In this document: positions 24,088 to 31,933 of the stretch, in pieces
Numbering within the stretch: position 1 is the stretch's first letter
How the letters are laid out: each line of letters starts with the position of its first letter
Assembly (NCBI GenBank): GCA_021399405.1
Contig: JAAFKL010000403.1
Location: 1 to 41,656, forward strand
DNA: 41,656 bases
Reading direction: 5' to 3'
Origin: Candidatus Heimdallarchaeota archaeon
GTDB taxonomy: Archaea; Asgardarchaeota; Heimdallarchaeia; Heimdallarchaeales; Kariarchaeaceae
The notes under the pieces: generated by a model
Database searches by the model: none
What the model was told of the DNA's origin: nothing
Seen by the model: the letters and a program-made list of their open reading frames with translations, nothing else
Translations under genes and position numbers: made by a program

Positions 24088-24705
24088 GTGGATGATTTAG
24101 TTGATGACCTATTTGAGCTACACTTAAAGGTTTTAAGTCAGATATTAATAGGTACACCTTTTTCAGAAATTCGCAAAAATTACTCTGAAGATTTTAATAA
24201 ATTGGATTATGAAGACTTTATCACAAACAAAGCTCATAGATTGTCATTTGATAAGGATGGAAATCTTATTGGTGCATATCCAGTATCACCAATTCCAACC
24301 GATTTTAAGATCACAATTTCTGGTGTTTATCAAGGATATGCAATGTGTGCTCTTGACGCTTTAGGTATTGCATATACATTTATGGGTAAGACAGTGATTG
24401 AAACAAAAAATCAGTCAACAGGAAATCCAGTATCAATTACTGTTGATCCTTTAAGTGATAAGGTGATAAATGATGAATTAGTTATCACTTATCCAAATCA
24501 GGGGTATACTTCGTTAAAGCAATTGGTTGCTGAGAATACACAGCTATCCATAACTACATGCCCAAATATATTATTTTATTCAAAAAATAAGATACCAATT
24601 AACTCAAATTTATCTGTTCTTGATTTTGAAGATGCACTCGATGAAGCAATAGCGATATTCAGCCAAAAAGCAATGAAAGAACATTTCCAAAAATCAATGG
24701 AATAA
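24088..24705 (+). CDS. Alkylmercury lyase (MerB)-like protein
   Basis: The 205-residue protein resembles organomercurial lyase MerB, which breaks carbon-mercury bonds. The catalytic set appears conserved: Cys87 and Asp90 in YAMCALDALG match MerB Cys96 and Asp99 (WCALDTL), and Cys158 in TTCPNILFYS matches MerB Cys159. The stretch TGNPVSITV is like MerB TGAPVSLTV. The N-terminal roughly 75 residues look like a helical or winged-helix region, as in MerB. No merA, merR or mercury-transport gene is nearby, so true mercury detoxification is not shown by context. MerB-fold proteins with other roles exist. GTG start with a TATA-like element at 24051-24060. It precedes accC by 92 bases but probably has its own promoter. 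Confidence 0.75.
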   Translation: MDDLVDDLFELHLKVLSQILIGTPFSEIRKNYSEDFNKLDYEDFITNKAHRLSFDKDGNLIGAYPVSPIPTDFKITISGVYQGYAMCALDALGIAYTFMGKTVIETKNQSTGNPVSITVDPLSDKVINDELVITYPNQGYTSLKQLVAENTQLSITTCPNILFYSKNKIPINSNLSVLDFEDALDEAIAIFSQKAMKEHFQKSME

Positions 24706-24754
24706 AACATTTGAAATAGAAACTAGCAGTTATATTCTTGATAGATCATTGATT

Positions 24755-24769
24755 TTGTTACCGTAACAA
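24755..24769. promoter_or_regulatory. 15-base palindrome upstream of the biotin carboxylase operon
   Basis: TTGTTAC-C-GTAACAA is a perfect inverted repeat with a one-base centre, ending 28 bases before the accC ATG. An extra half-site TGTTAC follows at 24773-24778. Position and symmetry suit an operator for the carboxylase genes. It does not match the classic BirA operator that I remember, so the regulator is unknown. Confidence 0.5.
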
Positions 24770-24797
24770 TTATGTTACTTAATTTTATTAACAAAAT

Positions 24798-26279
24798 ATG
24801 GATCGTCTCCTTATAGCAAATCGAGGAGAAATCGCTGTTCGTATCATTCGAGCAGCAAAAATGCTTGAGATGGATACTATATCCGTATATTCAGAACAAG
24901 ATAAACATTCTATGCATACAAGAATTTCTGATAAAGCCATTTCACTAGGTTATGGTCCTGCAATAGAAAATTATCTTAATGAAAACAAGATAATTAGAGT
25001 TGCTCTTGATGCTGAAGTTGATGCAATCCATCCAGGATATGGATTCTTATCTGAATCCGGTCATTTTGCGGAAATGGTAATTAATGCAGGTATGACATGG
25101 ATAGGACCCCCACCCGAAGCAATTTACAAATTGGGGAATAAAATTCAATCTAGAACAGAGGCAATAAAGGCAGGAATTCCAACAACTCCTGGATCAGAAG
25201 GATCAGTTGAACCAGTTAAAGAATCTTTAAGCATCGCACGTGATATTGGATATCCAATTATGGTAAAAGCCACGCATGGAGGTGGAGGACTGGGTATGGA
25301 AGTTGTCAAATCTCAAGATGAACTTCTCGCTGCGATTGAACGAACCAAAAAACAAGCACTATCTTATTTTGGTAATGGAGATATATTTCTAGAAAAATTT
25401 GTTGAGAAACCCAAACATATTGAAATTCAATTCATGGCAGATAGCAGGGGAAATGTAGTTCATCTTGGAGAAAGAGAATGCTCAATTCAAAGAAGACATC
25501 AAAAACTGATAGAAGAAGCCCCATCACCTGCAATAAGTGATGAAGAAAGAGAAACTATTGGTAAATCTGTTAAAAAATTAGCGAAATTAGTAGGATATGA
25601 AAATGCGGGCACAGTAGAATTTCTGTATAAGGATGGTGAATTCTATTTTAACGAGGTAAATGCTAGATTACAAGTTGAACATCCAGTAACAGAAATGGTC
25701 ACAGGTAAGGATCTGGTAATAGAGCAACTAAGAATAGGAATGGGAAAAAAACTATCATGGCGTCAAAAAGATATTGAAATAAATGGACACGCCATCGAAT
25801 TACGCATTAACGCTGAGGATCCAATTATGAACTTTCATCCATCACCTGGTAGAGTAAAGACACTCATAATCCCAGGAGGTTTTGGTGTAAGATTTGATAC
25901 TCATATCTATGAAAATTATACCGTACCAAATGATTACGATTCTCTTCTTGGTAAATTAGTAATTTGGGGAGAAAACCGGCAACAAGCGATATCTAGGGCA
26001 TACTATGCAAACTCAGAATTAGCAATCAATGGATTTCCAACCAATTCATCATTTCATAGGGTTGTTTTAGCAAATCCAGAATTCCATAAAGGCAACACAT
26101 CAACACATTTCATTGACGATAACAAAATCATTCCATACATACAAGAAGCGTTCAACAGAAGATTAGCAGCTCTATTTGCTTCAGGAATAAAAACCTCCAA
26201 AGTATTCCTACCAGATAGATCGGCAAATTCACAATGGAAAAATTCAGGTAGGTTAGAAACTTCAGGGAGGTTAAATTGA
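24798..26279 (+). CDS. accC: Biotin carboxylase subunit of acyl-CoA carboxylase
   Basis: This is the ATP-grasp enzyme that carboxylates biotin with bicarbonate and ATP, the first half-reaction of acetyl- or propionyl-CoA carboxylase. The 493 residues run from the N-terminal LIANRGEIAVRIIRA, through the glycine-rich lid (KATHGGGGLGM) and the active-site segment FNEVNARLQVEHPVTEMVTG, to the C-terminal RINAEDP region. Length is slightly above bacterial AccC (about 450) because of a roughly 40-residue tail. The gene meets the biotin-carrier gene with a TGATG stop/start overlap and a strong AGGGAGGT ribosome site, showing an operon. In archaea this subunit serves propionyl/acetyl-CoA carboxylases; pairing with the carboxyltransferase at 31934 is inferred. 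Confidence 0.96.
   Translation: MDRLLIANRGEIAVRIIRAAKMLEMDTISVYSEQDKHSMHTRISDKAISLGYGPAIENYLNENKIIRVALDAEVDAIHPGYGFLSESGHFAEMVINAGMTWIGPPPEAIYKLGNKIQSRTEAIKAGIPTTPGSEGSVEPVKESLSIARDIGYPIMVKATHGGGGLGMEVVKSQDELLAAIERTKKQALSYFGNGDIFLEKFVEKPKHIEIQFMADSRGNVVHLGERECSIQRRHQKLIEEAPSPAISDEERETIGKSVKKLAKLVGYENAGTVEFLYKDGEFYFNEVNARLQVEHPVTEMVTGKDLVIEQLRIGMGKKLSWRQKDIEINGHAIELRINAEDPIMNFHPSPGRVKTLIIPGGFGVRFDTHIYENYTVPNDYDSLLGKLVIWGENRQQAISRAYYANSELAINGFPTNSSFHRVVLANPEFHKGNTSTHFIDDNKIIPYIQEAFNRRLAALFASGIKTSKVFLPDRSANSQWKNSGRLETSGRLN
26264..26271 (+). promoter_or_regulatory. Shine-Dalgarno site for the biotin carrier gene
   Basis: AGGGAGGT, seven bases before the ATG at 26279. It decides in favour of that ATG over the in-frame TTG at 26276, and shows that internal operon genes here use Shine-Dalgarno initiation. 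Confidence 0.75.
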
Positions 26280-26875
26280 TGGTAAGTGACGAGAGTGAAC
26301 CAAAATTATCAGTTACACCTTTGAAACAAGCGTCTAAATTTCAAAAAACTCAAGATGAAAAACCACCGGTAGAAATTGATGATCAAAAATTCAAACCGTT
26401 TGATGTTACGTTTAACGGGAGAGAGATTTTGCTGTTTTATAATAATGCCACAGGTGAAATTATTATTGATGGCAAGCTCTATACGACCAAAGTAGAAGAA
26501 TTGGGAAGAATTGTAAAAACGCAAGTTGAAAAGGATCATACATATACAATCGAATATCATGAAGGACAAATATTCCTTGAAGGTAGATTAATAGATTTTG
26601 ATTTTCATGAATCTATTCCTAAGCTGAAAAGACAAAAATCAATATCAAGTAGTAAGGAATTGATAGTAGCTCCACTGCCAGGACAGGTGATTGGTATTTC
26701 AGTCAAAGCCGGAGATAAAGTCAGTCATGGTGATAAAATAGTCACATTAGAAGCAATGAAAATGCAAAATGATATTCTTTGTCAAGCAAGTGGATTAATA
26801 ATTGATGTTTTTGTTAAAGAGGGAGATCAAGTTAGTACTAGTCAGAAATTAGTTTTAATCAAAACCGATGAGTAA
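26279..26875 (+). CDS. accB: Biotin carboxyl carrier protein
   Basis: This subunit carries the biotin that shuttles carboxyl groups between biotin carboxylase and carboxyltransferase. With the ATG at 26279 it has 198 residues. The C-terminal 75 residues form the biotinyl domain, with APLPGQV at its start and the biotin attachment motif EAMKM (Lys161). The N-terminal 120 residues are charged at first, then a beta-rich segment (FNGREILLFYNN onward) resembles the linking domain found before the biotinyl domain in propionyl-CoA carboxylase alpha subunits. So this looks like the C-terminal half of a PCC alpha chain encoded separately. The ATG overlaps the accC stop by one base. No biotin ligase gene is in the window. 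Confidence 0.93.
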   Translation: MVSDESEPKLSVTPLKQASKFQKTQDEKPPVEIDDQKFKPFDVTFNGREILLFYNNATGEIIIDGKLYTTKVEELGRIVKTQVEKDHTYTIEYHEGQIFLEGRLIDFDFHESIPKLKRQKSISSSKELIVAPLPGQVIGISVKAGDKVSHGDKIVTLEAMKMQNDILCQASGLIIDVFVKEGDQVSTSQKLVLIKTDE

Positions 26876-26892
26876 TTCGAAAGTAAAAATTA

Positions 26893-28890
26893 TTAGTTTA
26901 AGCCTAAAGATTTCAAGAATGCCTCATTATTAGTTTTCCTTCCGAGAAAATTCTCTACAATAGTTGTCTCATCAAGATCATTGCCTACTTCAAGAATTTC
27001 TCTTCTATAAGCCATACCTGCTTTGGGAGAGTTAATTCCATCATCTTGGAATTTTGTGTACATGTCTTGAGCAATCACTTTGCTCCACATATAACCATAA
27101 TAACCCGCATCATATCCACCCATTATATGACCGAAACTAGCTGCAGGATTAGTTCCTGGAAATGGATTTATTAAACAGACCTCTGGGTATAAATCGTTCC
27201 ACAACTTACCAGAATCTAGGGTTGGATTAGTATGAGCAATCATATCATATTTCCCGAAAAATAATTGTCTTAGATCGGTCAAACCACTAAAGGCATATCG
27301 AGATGCTACGAGTTTATTGACTAAATCTTCTGGCATAGGTTCCCCTGTTTCATAATGAGAAGTAATCTTTGACAAGACAGATGGTTCCCAAATCCAATTT
27401 TCTAGCATTTGAGAAGGAGCTTCAACAAAATCCCTTGCAACTGATGTACCTGAGAATTCAATAAATCTTGATTTCGTAATTGTCTGATGCATAATATGAC
27501 CGAATTCATGATACAAAGTAGTAACTTGAGAATGTAACAACAATGATGGTGTATCCTCGGTTGGTTTGTTGAAATTACATTCCATAGCGGCTACAGGATT
27601 GGAATAAGTATTATTATCCAATCTTCTACCACGAATTAATGGAAACGCTGCAGCATGACTGAATTTACCTTCTCTTGGAAATAAATCTAATAGAAAAACT
27701 CCAATAAATTGATCTGAATCTTTATCAAGAATTGCATAGACTTGAACATCTTCATGCCATTTAGGAGCGTCCTTTATTTCAATGAAAACAAGGCTAAGAA
27801 TATCTTGATAAAATTGTAACATTCCATCTACAGTCTCTTTCATGGGGAAATATTGTTTGATTACTTGATCATCGACATTATATTTATCTTCCATCACAAT
27901 GCGTTTGTAATATCTCCACTCTTCAAATTTAATATTTTCAGAATTTCCTTTTGTTTTCAATTTCGCAGCTTTGAGCAATTCTAAATCAGTTTTACCTTTA
28001 GGAATTACTTTTGCAATTAAATCATCAATAAACTCCATAACATTTGACGATTTCTTAGCCATTTTTACTTCAAGCATAAATTCAGCATGATTATCATAAC
28101 CCATCAAATTTGCCAATTCATATTTCAAAGCAATCGTTTTTTCAAGCCTATCGATATTTCCTTCAGCCAAACCTCGATTTCCATAAACCTTAACCATTTT
28201 AGCACGAGTTTCATCATTATTTGCATAATCGTATATTGGTAAAATTTCTGGATAAGACATCCCCACCAAATATGTTCCCTCATCATTCTGTTTGAAAGAT
28301 TTTATTACTTCTTCAGGAACACCATCAAGTTCTTCTCGAGAATATTCAACTACATCAGTGATCTCATTTAAAACTTGAGAGTATTCAATTGAGAGAGTTG
28401 AGAGTGTCTCTTTAATTCCTTTTACTTTAGCTTTGGTTTCCTCATCTAAATCAAGACCATTTCTTCTAAAATTCCTTAGATTCCTATCAACGAGTCTTTG
28501 TTCTAGGGCATCTAAATTTGTGTAAGAGTTGTTCTTTGCATCTTTGACAGCTTGGTATAAGTCTTCTCTCATACTAACTCCGATATAATATTTAGATACT
28601 ACTTGTTGAGATTCTGATGATGCTTTTCGAACGTCTCCATCAGTAGATGAATAAGAAGGAAAGAATATACTTGCATTTATTTTTGACATCGTTAGGAATA
28701 GATCATCCATTGCATTGACTATATTGTTAAAATTTCTCTGATCTTGAGGGATCGAAACAATACTATCGAAACCTTCGTTTCCAAGTTTAATAAGATCTTG
28801 AGCCCTTGCTCGGATTTGATCAGGAGTTAAAGTCCAATCTAGATGAGATAACGCATCAAGAGACTTTGTTTTAATTTGTTCATAGTCCAT
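26893..28890 (-). CDS. M3 family oligoendopeptidase (PepF/thimet type)
   Basis: This zinc metallopeptidase cleaves short peptides in the cytoplasm. The 665 residues carry the M3 signature HEFGHIMH, with His461, Glu462 and His465, and the third zinc ligand Glu490 in DFVEAPSQMLENW. The N-terminal helical region and C-terminal GYDAGYYGYMWS segment are typical of oligopeptidases A/F. Length is close to bacterial oligopeptidase A (about 680), and there is no signal peptide. ATG start. It converges on the biotin carrier gene with a 17-base gap. It shares no obvious pathway with the carboxylase and is likely a general peptide-recycling enzyme alongside the S9 peptidase nearby. Confidence 0.93.
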   Translation of the reverse strand: MDYEQIKTKSLDALSHLDWTLTPDQIRARAQDLIKLGNEGFDSIVSIPQDQRNFNNIVNAMDDLFLTMSKINASIFFPSYSSTDGDVRKASSESQQVVSKYYIGVSMREDLYQAVKDAKNNSYTNLDALEQRLVDRNLRNFRRNGLDLDEETKAKVKGIKETLSTLSIEYSQVLNEITDVVEYSREELDGVPEEVIKSFKQNDEGTYLVGMSYPEILPIYDYANNDETRAKMVKVYGNRGLAEGNIDRLEKTIALKYELANLMGYDNHAEFMLEVKMAKKSSNVMEFIDDLIAKVIPKGKTDLELLKAAKLKTKGNSENIKFEEWRYYKRIVMEDKYNVDDQVIKQYFPMKETVDGMLQFYQDILSLVFIEIKDAPKWHEDVQVYAILDKDSDQFIGVFLLDLFPREGKFSHAAAFPLIRGRRLDNNTYSNPVAAMECNFNKPTEDTPSLLLHSQVTTLYHEFGHIMHQTITKSRFIEFSGTSVARDFVEAPSQMLENWIWEPSVLSKITSHYETGEPMPEDLVNKLVASRYAFSGLTDLRQLFFGKYDMIAHTNPTLDSGKLWNDLYPEVCLINPFPGTNPAASFGHIMGGYDAGYYGYMWSKVIAQDMYTKFQDDGINSPKAGMAYRREILEVGNDLDETTIVENFLGRKTNNEAFLKSLGLN

Positions 28891-29150
28891 TGAGTTGCTT
28901 CATAATTGAAATTATTTAAAATTAAATGATAAGACAAACTTCTCTTTAAACCAATTGATGAATTAATTTTACTTGCATCTATTGTTAAGAATATTACAAA
29001 TTTTAATATATATGGTGACTACTTTTGAAACTTAATTTCATTGGTTTCCCTCAATCAGCGTCGCAAGTAGTCATACTGATTCATATTCTGTAATTGAATA
29101 GATTTGAGATAGATTAAAATTTAATTGTTATCTTAGTTTCTTAACTTTGA

Positions 29151-29170
29151 TTTTGAGAGCGCTCTCAAAA
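29151..29170. promoter_or_regulatory. Perfect 20-base palindrome
   Basis: TTTTGAGAGC followed directly by GCTCTCAAAA. A second inverted repeat (AAAGAGA-N6-TCTCTTT, 29171-29190) abuts it. Loop-free symmetry favours a dimer-binding operator over a terminator. It lies about 20 bases upstream of the TATA-like element of the possible RNA at 29215-29400, and 260 bases from the M3 start. Confidence 0.45.
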
Positions 29171-29214
29171 AAAGAGATTGATTTCTCTTTATATAGTGTC
29201 GATGATTATATTAT

Positions 29215-29400
29215 TTTGGTAATGGTTGATAGCTGTTGTCTTTGAACCTTATTGATTGTTGAAATGGGATTGGAGGAAGTATCGCAATCATATTGGGGAA
29301 CGAGGGACATGGACACACTAAATAATCGGAAAGAACTCTAATGGGGGATTGTAAGGGTTCTTTCTCTTTACCATTCTTGAAATATTTTTTGTTTTATTTG
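29215..29400 (+). ncRNA. Possible small RNA (low confidence)
   Basis: A TATA-like element at 29188-29196 would start transcription near 29220. The following 150 bases are visibly less AT-rich than other gaps here. A 12-pair hairpin with two or three G-U pairs joins 29328-29339 and 29354-29365 (core GAAAGAAC/GTTCTTTC, loop AATGGGGGATTGTA). TGATTG (29253-29258) or GATTG (29268-29272) could each pair with CAATC(A) at 29285-29290. A T-rich tract at 29384-29408 could end it. It matches no RNA family I can name. Strand is chosen by the promoter and T-tract only. Confidence 0.2.
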
Positions 29401-29460
29401 ACATTTTTTCGTATACGGGTAGCTAAACGCAATTTAGTATTTGAATATGCAGTATAAATT

Positions 29461-30819
29461 TTAATAGGAATAATGAAATCTTTTAATTTCTGCTCCAGCT
29501 GATTTAATTGCTTTTTCTCCATCTTGATCATCAATGAAACTGAAGGTTTGCCCTGGAGAATCAAACATAGGTTTATCTGGTACTTTAAAGTTAAGATCAT
29601 CTTGTTGTTCATAAATTTGAAGAAATTCTAAAGGATTATCTAAGGACGGACTAATAGAAACTAATTTGTCTGAAATTTGACTGTAGAGTGATGTACCCCA
29701 GTCAGAGGCATAAAAACCAATTATATCATTAAAATCAACTTCAATTTTTTTATCCTCGGTCTTAAATTTCATTTTATTTTTCAAAACATAATCAATTAAT
29801 TTACCAATTCCCATCGCTAAGGTTAGAGCAGGACCATCAACAGCATTAGTTAAGGCAACAATGATCATTTTATGTTTTTGATTTAATCCAGACCTAGTGA
29901 TAAAACCAGGATAACCCCCTCCATGTCCTACAAATTCTAAGCCACCAAATTTCGCAACACCAAATCCAAATCCCCTGTTTTCCCCATTTTGAGTAAATTG
30001 TGTTCTCTGCATTTCTCTCTTGATGTAATCAGGAAATAAGATATCATTTCCAAAGATATGTGCTTTGTAAAATTTAATTAAATCGTCTGCAGTACTACTA
30101 AGTCCCGTCGCAGAATGCATGATACCAGCATTAACATGTTGAAAAATTTCTCGTTTATGATTCGGTAACTTGCGTTTATGTCCTGTAGCATGACGATTTT
30201 CATTGGAATCATATACATCAACAACGGTATCTTTCATATCAAGTGGATCAAGGATTTCGTTCTTAATATATTCTTCAAAATTTTGACCAGATACAGCTTC
30301 AATAACTTGTCCTAGTAATGTATATCCAAAGTTTGAATATTTTAATTTCTCAGCAGTTTTAAAGAAACTGATACCTTCTGTTACCTGTTTTGTAATCTCA
30401 TCCTTACCTGGAAATTCAAACTTTATCCAATGACCTGTTTCTCCATCTCTAGTTATCCCACTTGAGTGAGTCAGTAAATGGAAGATTCTAATCTGATCAA
30501 GATTCTTATCATCCTTAGAATTAAACCAGGGAAGATGTTTTGAAATTTTGTCATCAATTGAGAGTTTGCCTTGATCGTATAACTTCATTATCGCAGTAGC
30601 AGTAAATAATTTGGAGTGAGAAGCGATTCTAAACATATGGTTTGCATTTAATCTTTCATTATTTGTTTCATGTGCATATCCATATTCTTTTCTTAATATT
30701 GGTTCATCTTCAAAATATACACCAATAGATACCCCAGGGATTTGTTTGATATATACTTGATAATCGATCCAATTATCAATTAAGTGTAAAGCTTGTTTTA
30801 CCAACTCTTTATCCGACAT
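29461..30819 (-). CDS. Beta-lactamase-fold serine hydrolase (class C / penicillin-binding-protein-like)
   Basis: This 452-residue protein belongs to the beta-lactamase family (class C/EstB/PBP4* group), serine enzymes acting on peptides or esters. Motifs are SxxK at Ser67-Lys70 (ASHSKLF), YxN at Tyr161-Asn163 (KYSNFGYTLLG), and an HGG in GHGGGYPGF in place of the KTG triad. No signal peptide is present, so it probably acts inside the cell, which argues against a cell-wall role. A C-terminal region of about 110 residues lies beyond the catalytic fold. The ATG start has AT-rich promoter-like sequence 20-30 bases upstream. The substrate is unknown; resistance is not implied. Confidence 0.85.
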   Translation of the reverse strand: MSDKELVKQALHLIDNWIDYQVYIKQIPGVSIGVYFEDEPILRKEYGYAHETNNERLNANHMFRIASHSKLFTATAIMKLYDQGKLSIDDKISKHLPWFNSKDDKNLDQIRIFHLLTHSSGITRDGETGHWIKFEFPGKDEITKQVTEGISFFKTAEKLKYSNFGYTLLGQVIEAVSGQNFEEYIKNEILDPLDMKDTVVDVYDSNENRHATGHKRKLPNHKREIFQHVNAGIMHSATGLSSTADDLIKFYKAHIFGNDILFPDYIKREMQRTQFTQNGENRGFGFGVAKFGGLEFVGHGGGYPGFITRSGLNQKHKMIIVALTNAVDGPALTLAMGIGKLIDYVLKNKMKFKTEDKKIEVDFNDIIGFYASDWGTSLYSQISDKLVSISPSLDNPLEFLQIYEQQDDLNFKVPDKPMFDSPGQTFSFIDDQDGEKAIKSAGAEIKRFHYSY

Positions 30820-30896
30820 GTATTAAGCAAATTACATATTACAAAAAATGTTGCGATTTATCGTATATAATTTTATTCTGATTTAATAAATCGAAA

Positions 30897-31352
30897 TTAT
30901 AAATTAAGTGAGTTAATAATTGAATTTAAATGGAGGGAACCATGATCTGCAGCAACTTTAACGTATTCCGACAACTTGAGTTTTCCAACATCTGGATGAG
31001 TTAATGGTCGATCCCAATCCTCTGCACTTAGATTTTCCAAAAGAAAAGACATACGCATATGTAATCCTCTTATTATTTGAATAGTAGAAAGAATATCCAT
31101 TTCTTTTGTATCTTTCATTTCTGACCATAATTTTTCATTGTATGGCATAATCGTGGGATCATCTTCTGAAATTGTAAATTTAATTCTAATAAATGAATTT
31201 ACGTGGGAATCAACTAAATGGTTAATTGATTGCCTAATTGTCCATGCGCCCTTCCTGATTGGAAGATCCAAACTCAGCTCATCAATTTTTGCGATCAGAG
31301 ATTCTAATTCAGATGGGAAATCACGGATTTGGTTTACAAGATCTTCATACAT
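30897..31352 (-). CDS. DinB-superfamily protein, YfiT/BstA-like
   Basis: A 151-residue four-helix protein of the DinB/YfiT superfamily, whose members bind a metal through three histidines and often act as thiol (bacillithiol or other) transferases. The N-terminal RKGAWTIRQSINHLVDSHVNSF matches YfiT-type proteins. Candidate metal ligands are His45 or His50, with His137 and His141 in DHGSLHL near the C terminus. It is slightly shorter than Bacillus YfiT (about 170). ATG start. It lies on the same strand as the ABM-domain gene, 79 bases downstream of that gene's stop, and may share a transcript. Its substrate is unknown. Confidence 0.75.
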   Translation of the reverse strand: MYEDLVNQIRDFPSELESLIAKIDELSLDLPIRKGAWTIRQSINHLVDSHVNSFIRIKFTISEDDPTIMPYNEKLWSEMKDTKEMDILSTIQIIRGLHMRMSFLLENLSAEDWDRPLTHPDVGKLKLSEYVKVAADHGSLHLNSIINSLNL

Positions 31353-31431
31353 CTATCTCTATTCAAAATGGGTGATTTATTTACTTTAACATTAGTTTCT
31401 ATCTCTACTTAGTAGTAAATAATTGAATCCA

Positions 31432-31722
31432 TTAAATTGAAGAATATCTAGAAATCGCAGATTTAACGGGTTTTACAAGCATGCCGTTCAATTTAGCCCG
31501 GTATTGGGCTGAGTACGCCCGATCCGAGTGAAATTCAAAATCCTCTCTAGTTTTATAAGCTTCCATGTATAGAAAGGTATTTGGCTCATCAAGTGACTCA
31601 AATACTTCAAATAAAATGCAACCTCTCTCATTTTTCGAATTTTCCTTATGTAATTTGGTGGCTTCAAAATACTCAGTTCGTTTATCTGGGTTGATTTTAA
31701 TTGTTAATGCAATTGAATGCAT
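31432..31722 (-). CDS. Antibiotic biosynthesis monooxygenase (ABM) domain protein, YgiN-like
   Basis: A 96-residue single-domain ferredoxin-like protein of the ABM family. Recognisable features are the opening MHSIALTIKINPDKRTEYFEAT, the central GCILFEVFESLDEPNTFLYMEAY and FHSDRAYSAQYRAKL near the end. Relatives oxidise quinol-like or polyketide aromatic compounds without cofactors, and many others have no known activity. It is tempting to relate it to the polyketide synthase, but the genes are 13 kb apart and the family is common in primary metabolism. ATG start. It is divergent from the carboxyltransferase gene, sharing a 211-base spacer. Confidence 0.8.
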   Translation of the reverse strand: MHSIALTIKINPDKRTEYFEATKLHKENSKNERGCILFEVFESLDEPNTFLYMEAYKTREDFEFHSDRAYSAQYRAKLNGMLVKPVKSAISRYSSI

Positions 31723-31933
31723 AATTTTAATCAGATAAAATATTATTAAAAATTCCTTCTAGTTGAATTGGATTATATTGGTAAATCTGATTCTCTTTAG
31801 GTAATCTCTTGATAACCAAATGTTCAATAAATAATTACAAATTACATTCATATGTATCAATATTTTGTAGTTAAATTTATACATCAATTAATAAAGATAG
31901 AATCTAAAGTACAATTGTCAATTAGGTGTTCGG

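Larger units (their letters stand above)
28891..29460. other. 570-base gap with palindromes and a possible RNA
   Basis: No convincing protein gene is visible. It holds promoter-like AT sequence for the M3 gene near 28900-29010, a perfect 20-base palindrome at 29151-29170, a seven-pair inverted repeat at 29171-29190, a TATA-like element at 29188-29196, a less AT-rich stretch at about 29215-29370 with a strong hairpin at 29328-29365, and a T-rich end at 29384-29408. Only short open frames occur, the longest from a TTG at 29252 with 29 codons, with no coding evidence. Confidence 0.5.

Noticed and set aside
24088..24705. A mercury-resistance operon
   Set aside because: Only the MerB-like gene is present. 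The flanking genes are a peptidase and biotin carboxylase, with no merA, merR, merP or merT.
29151..29170. The 20-base palindrome as an intrinsic terminator
   Set aside because: No T-run follows it on either strand, it has no loop, and archaea do not usually need hairpins to terminate. An operator is more likely.
29252..29341. A 29-codon frame from a TTG in the 570-base gap
   Set aside because: No ribosome site, no similarity and a low-complexity context. It overlaps the stronger RNA hairpin, so I did not call it a gene.
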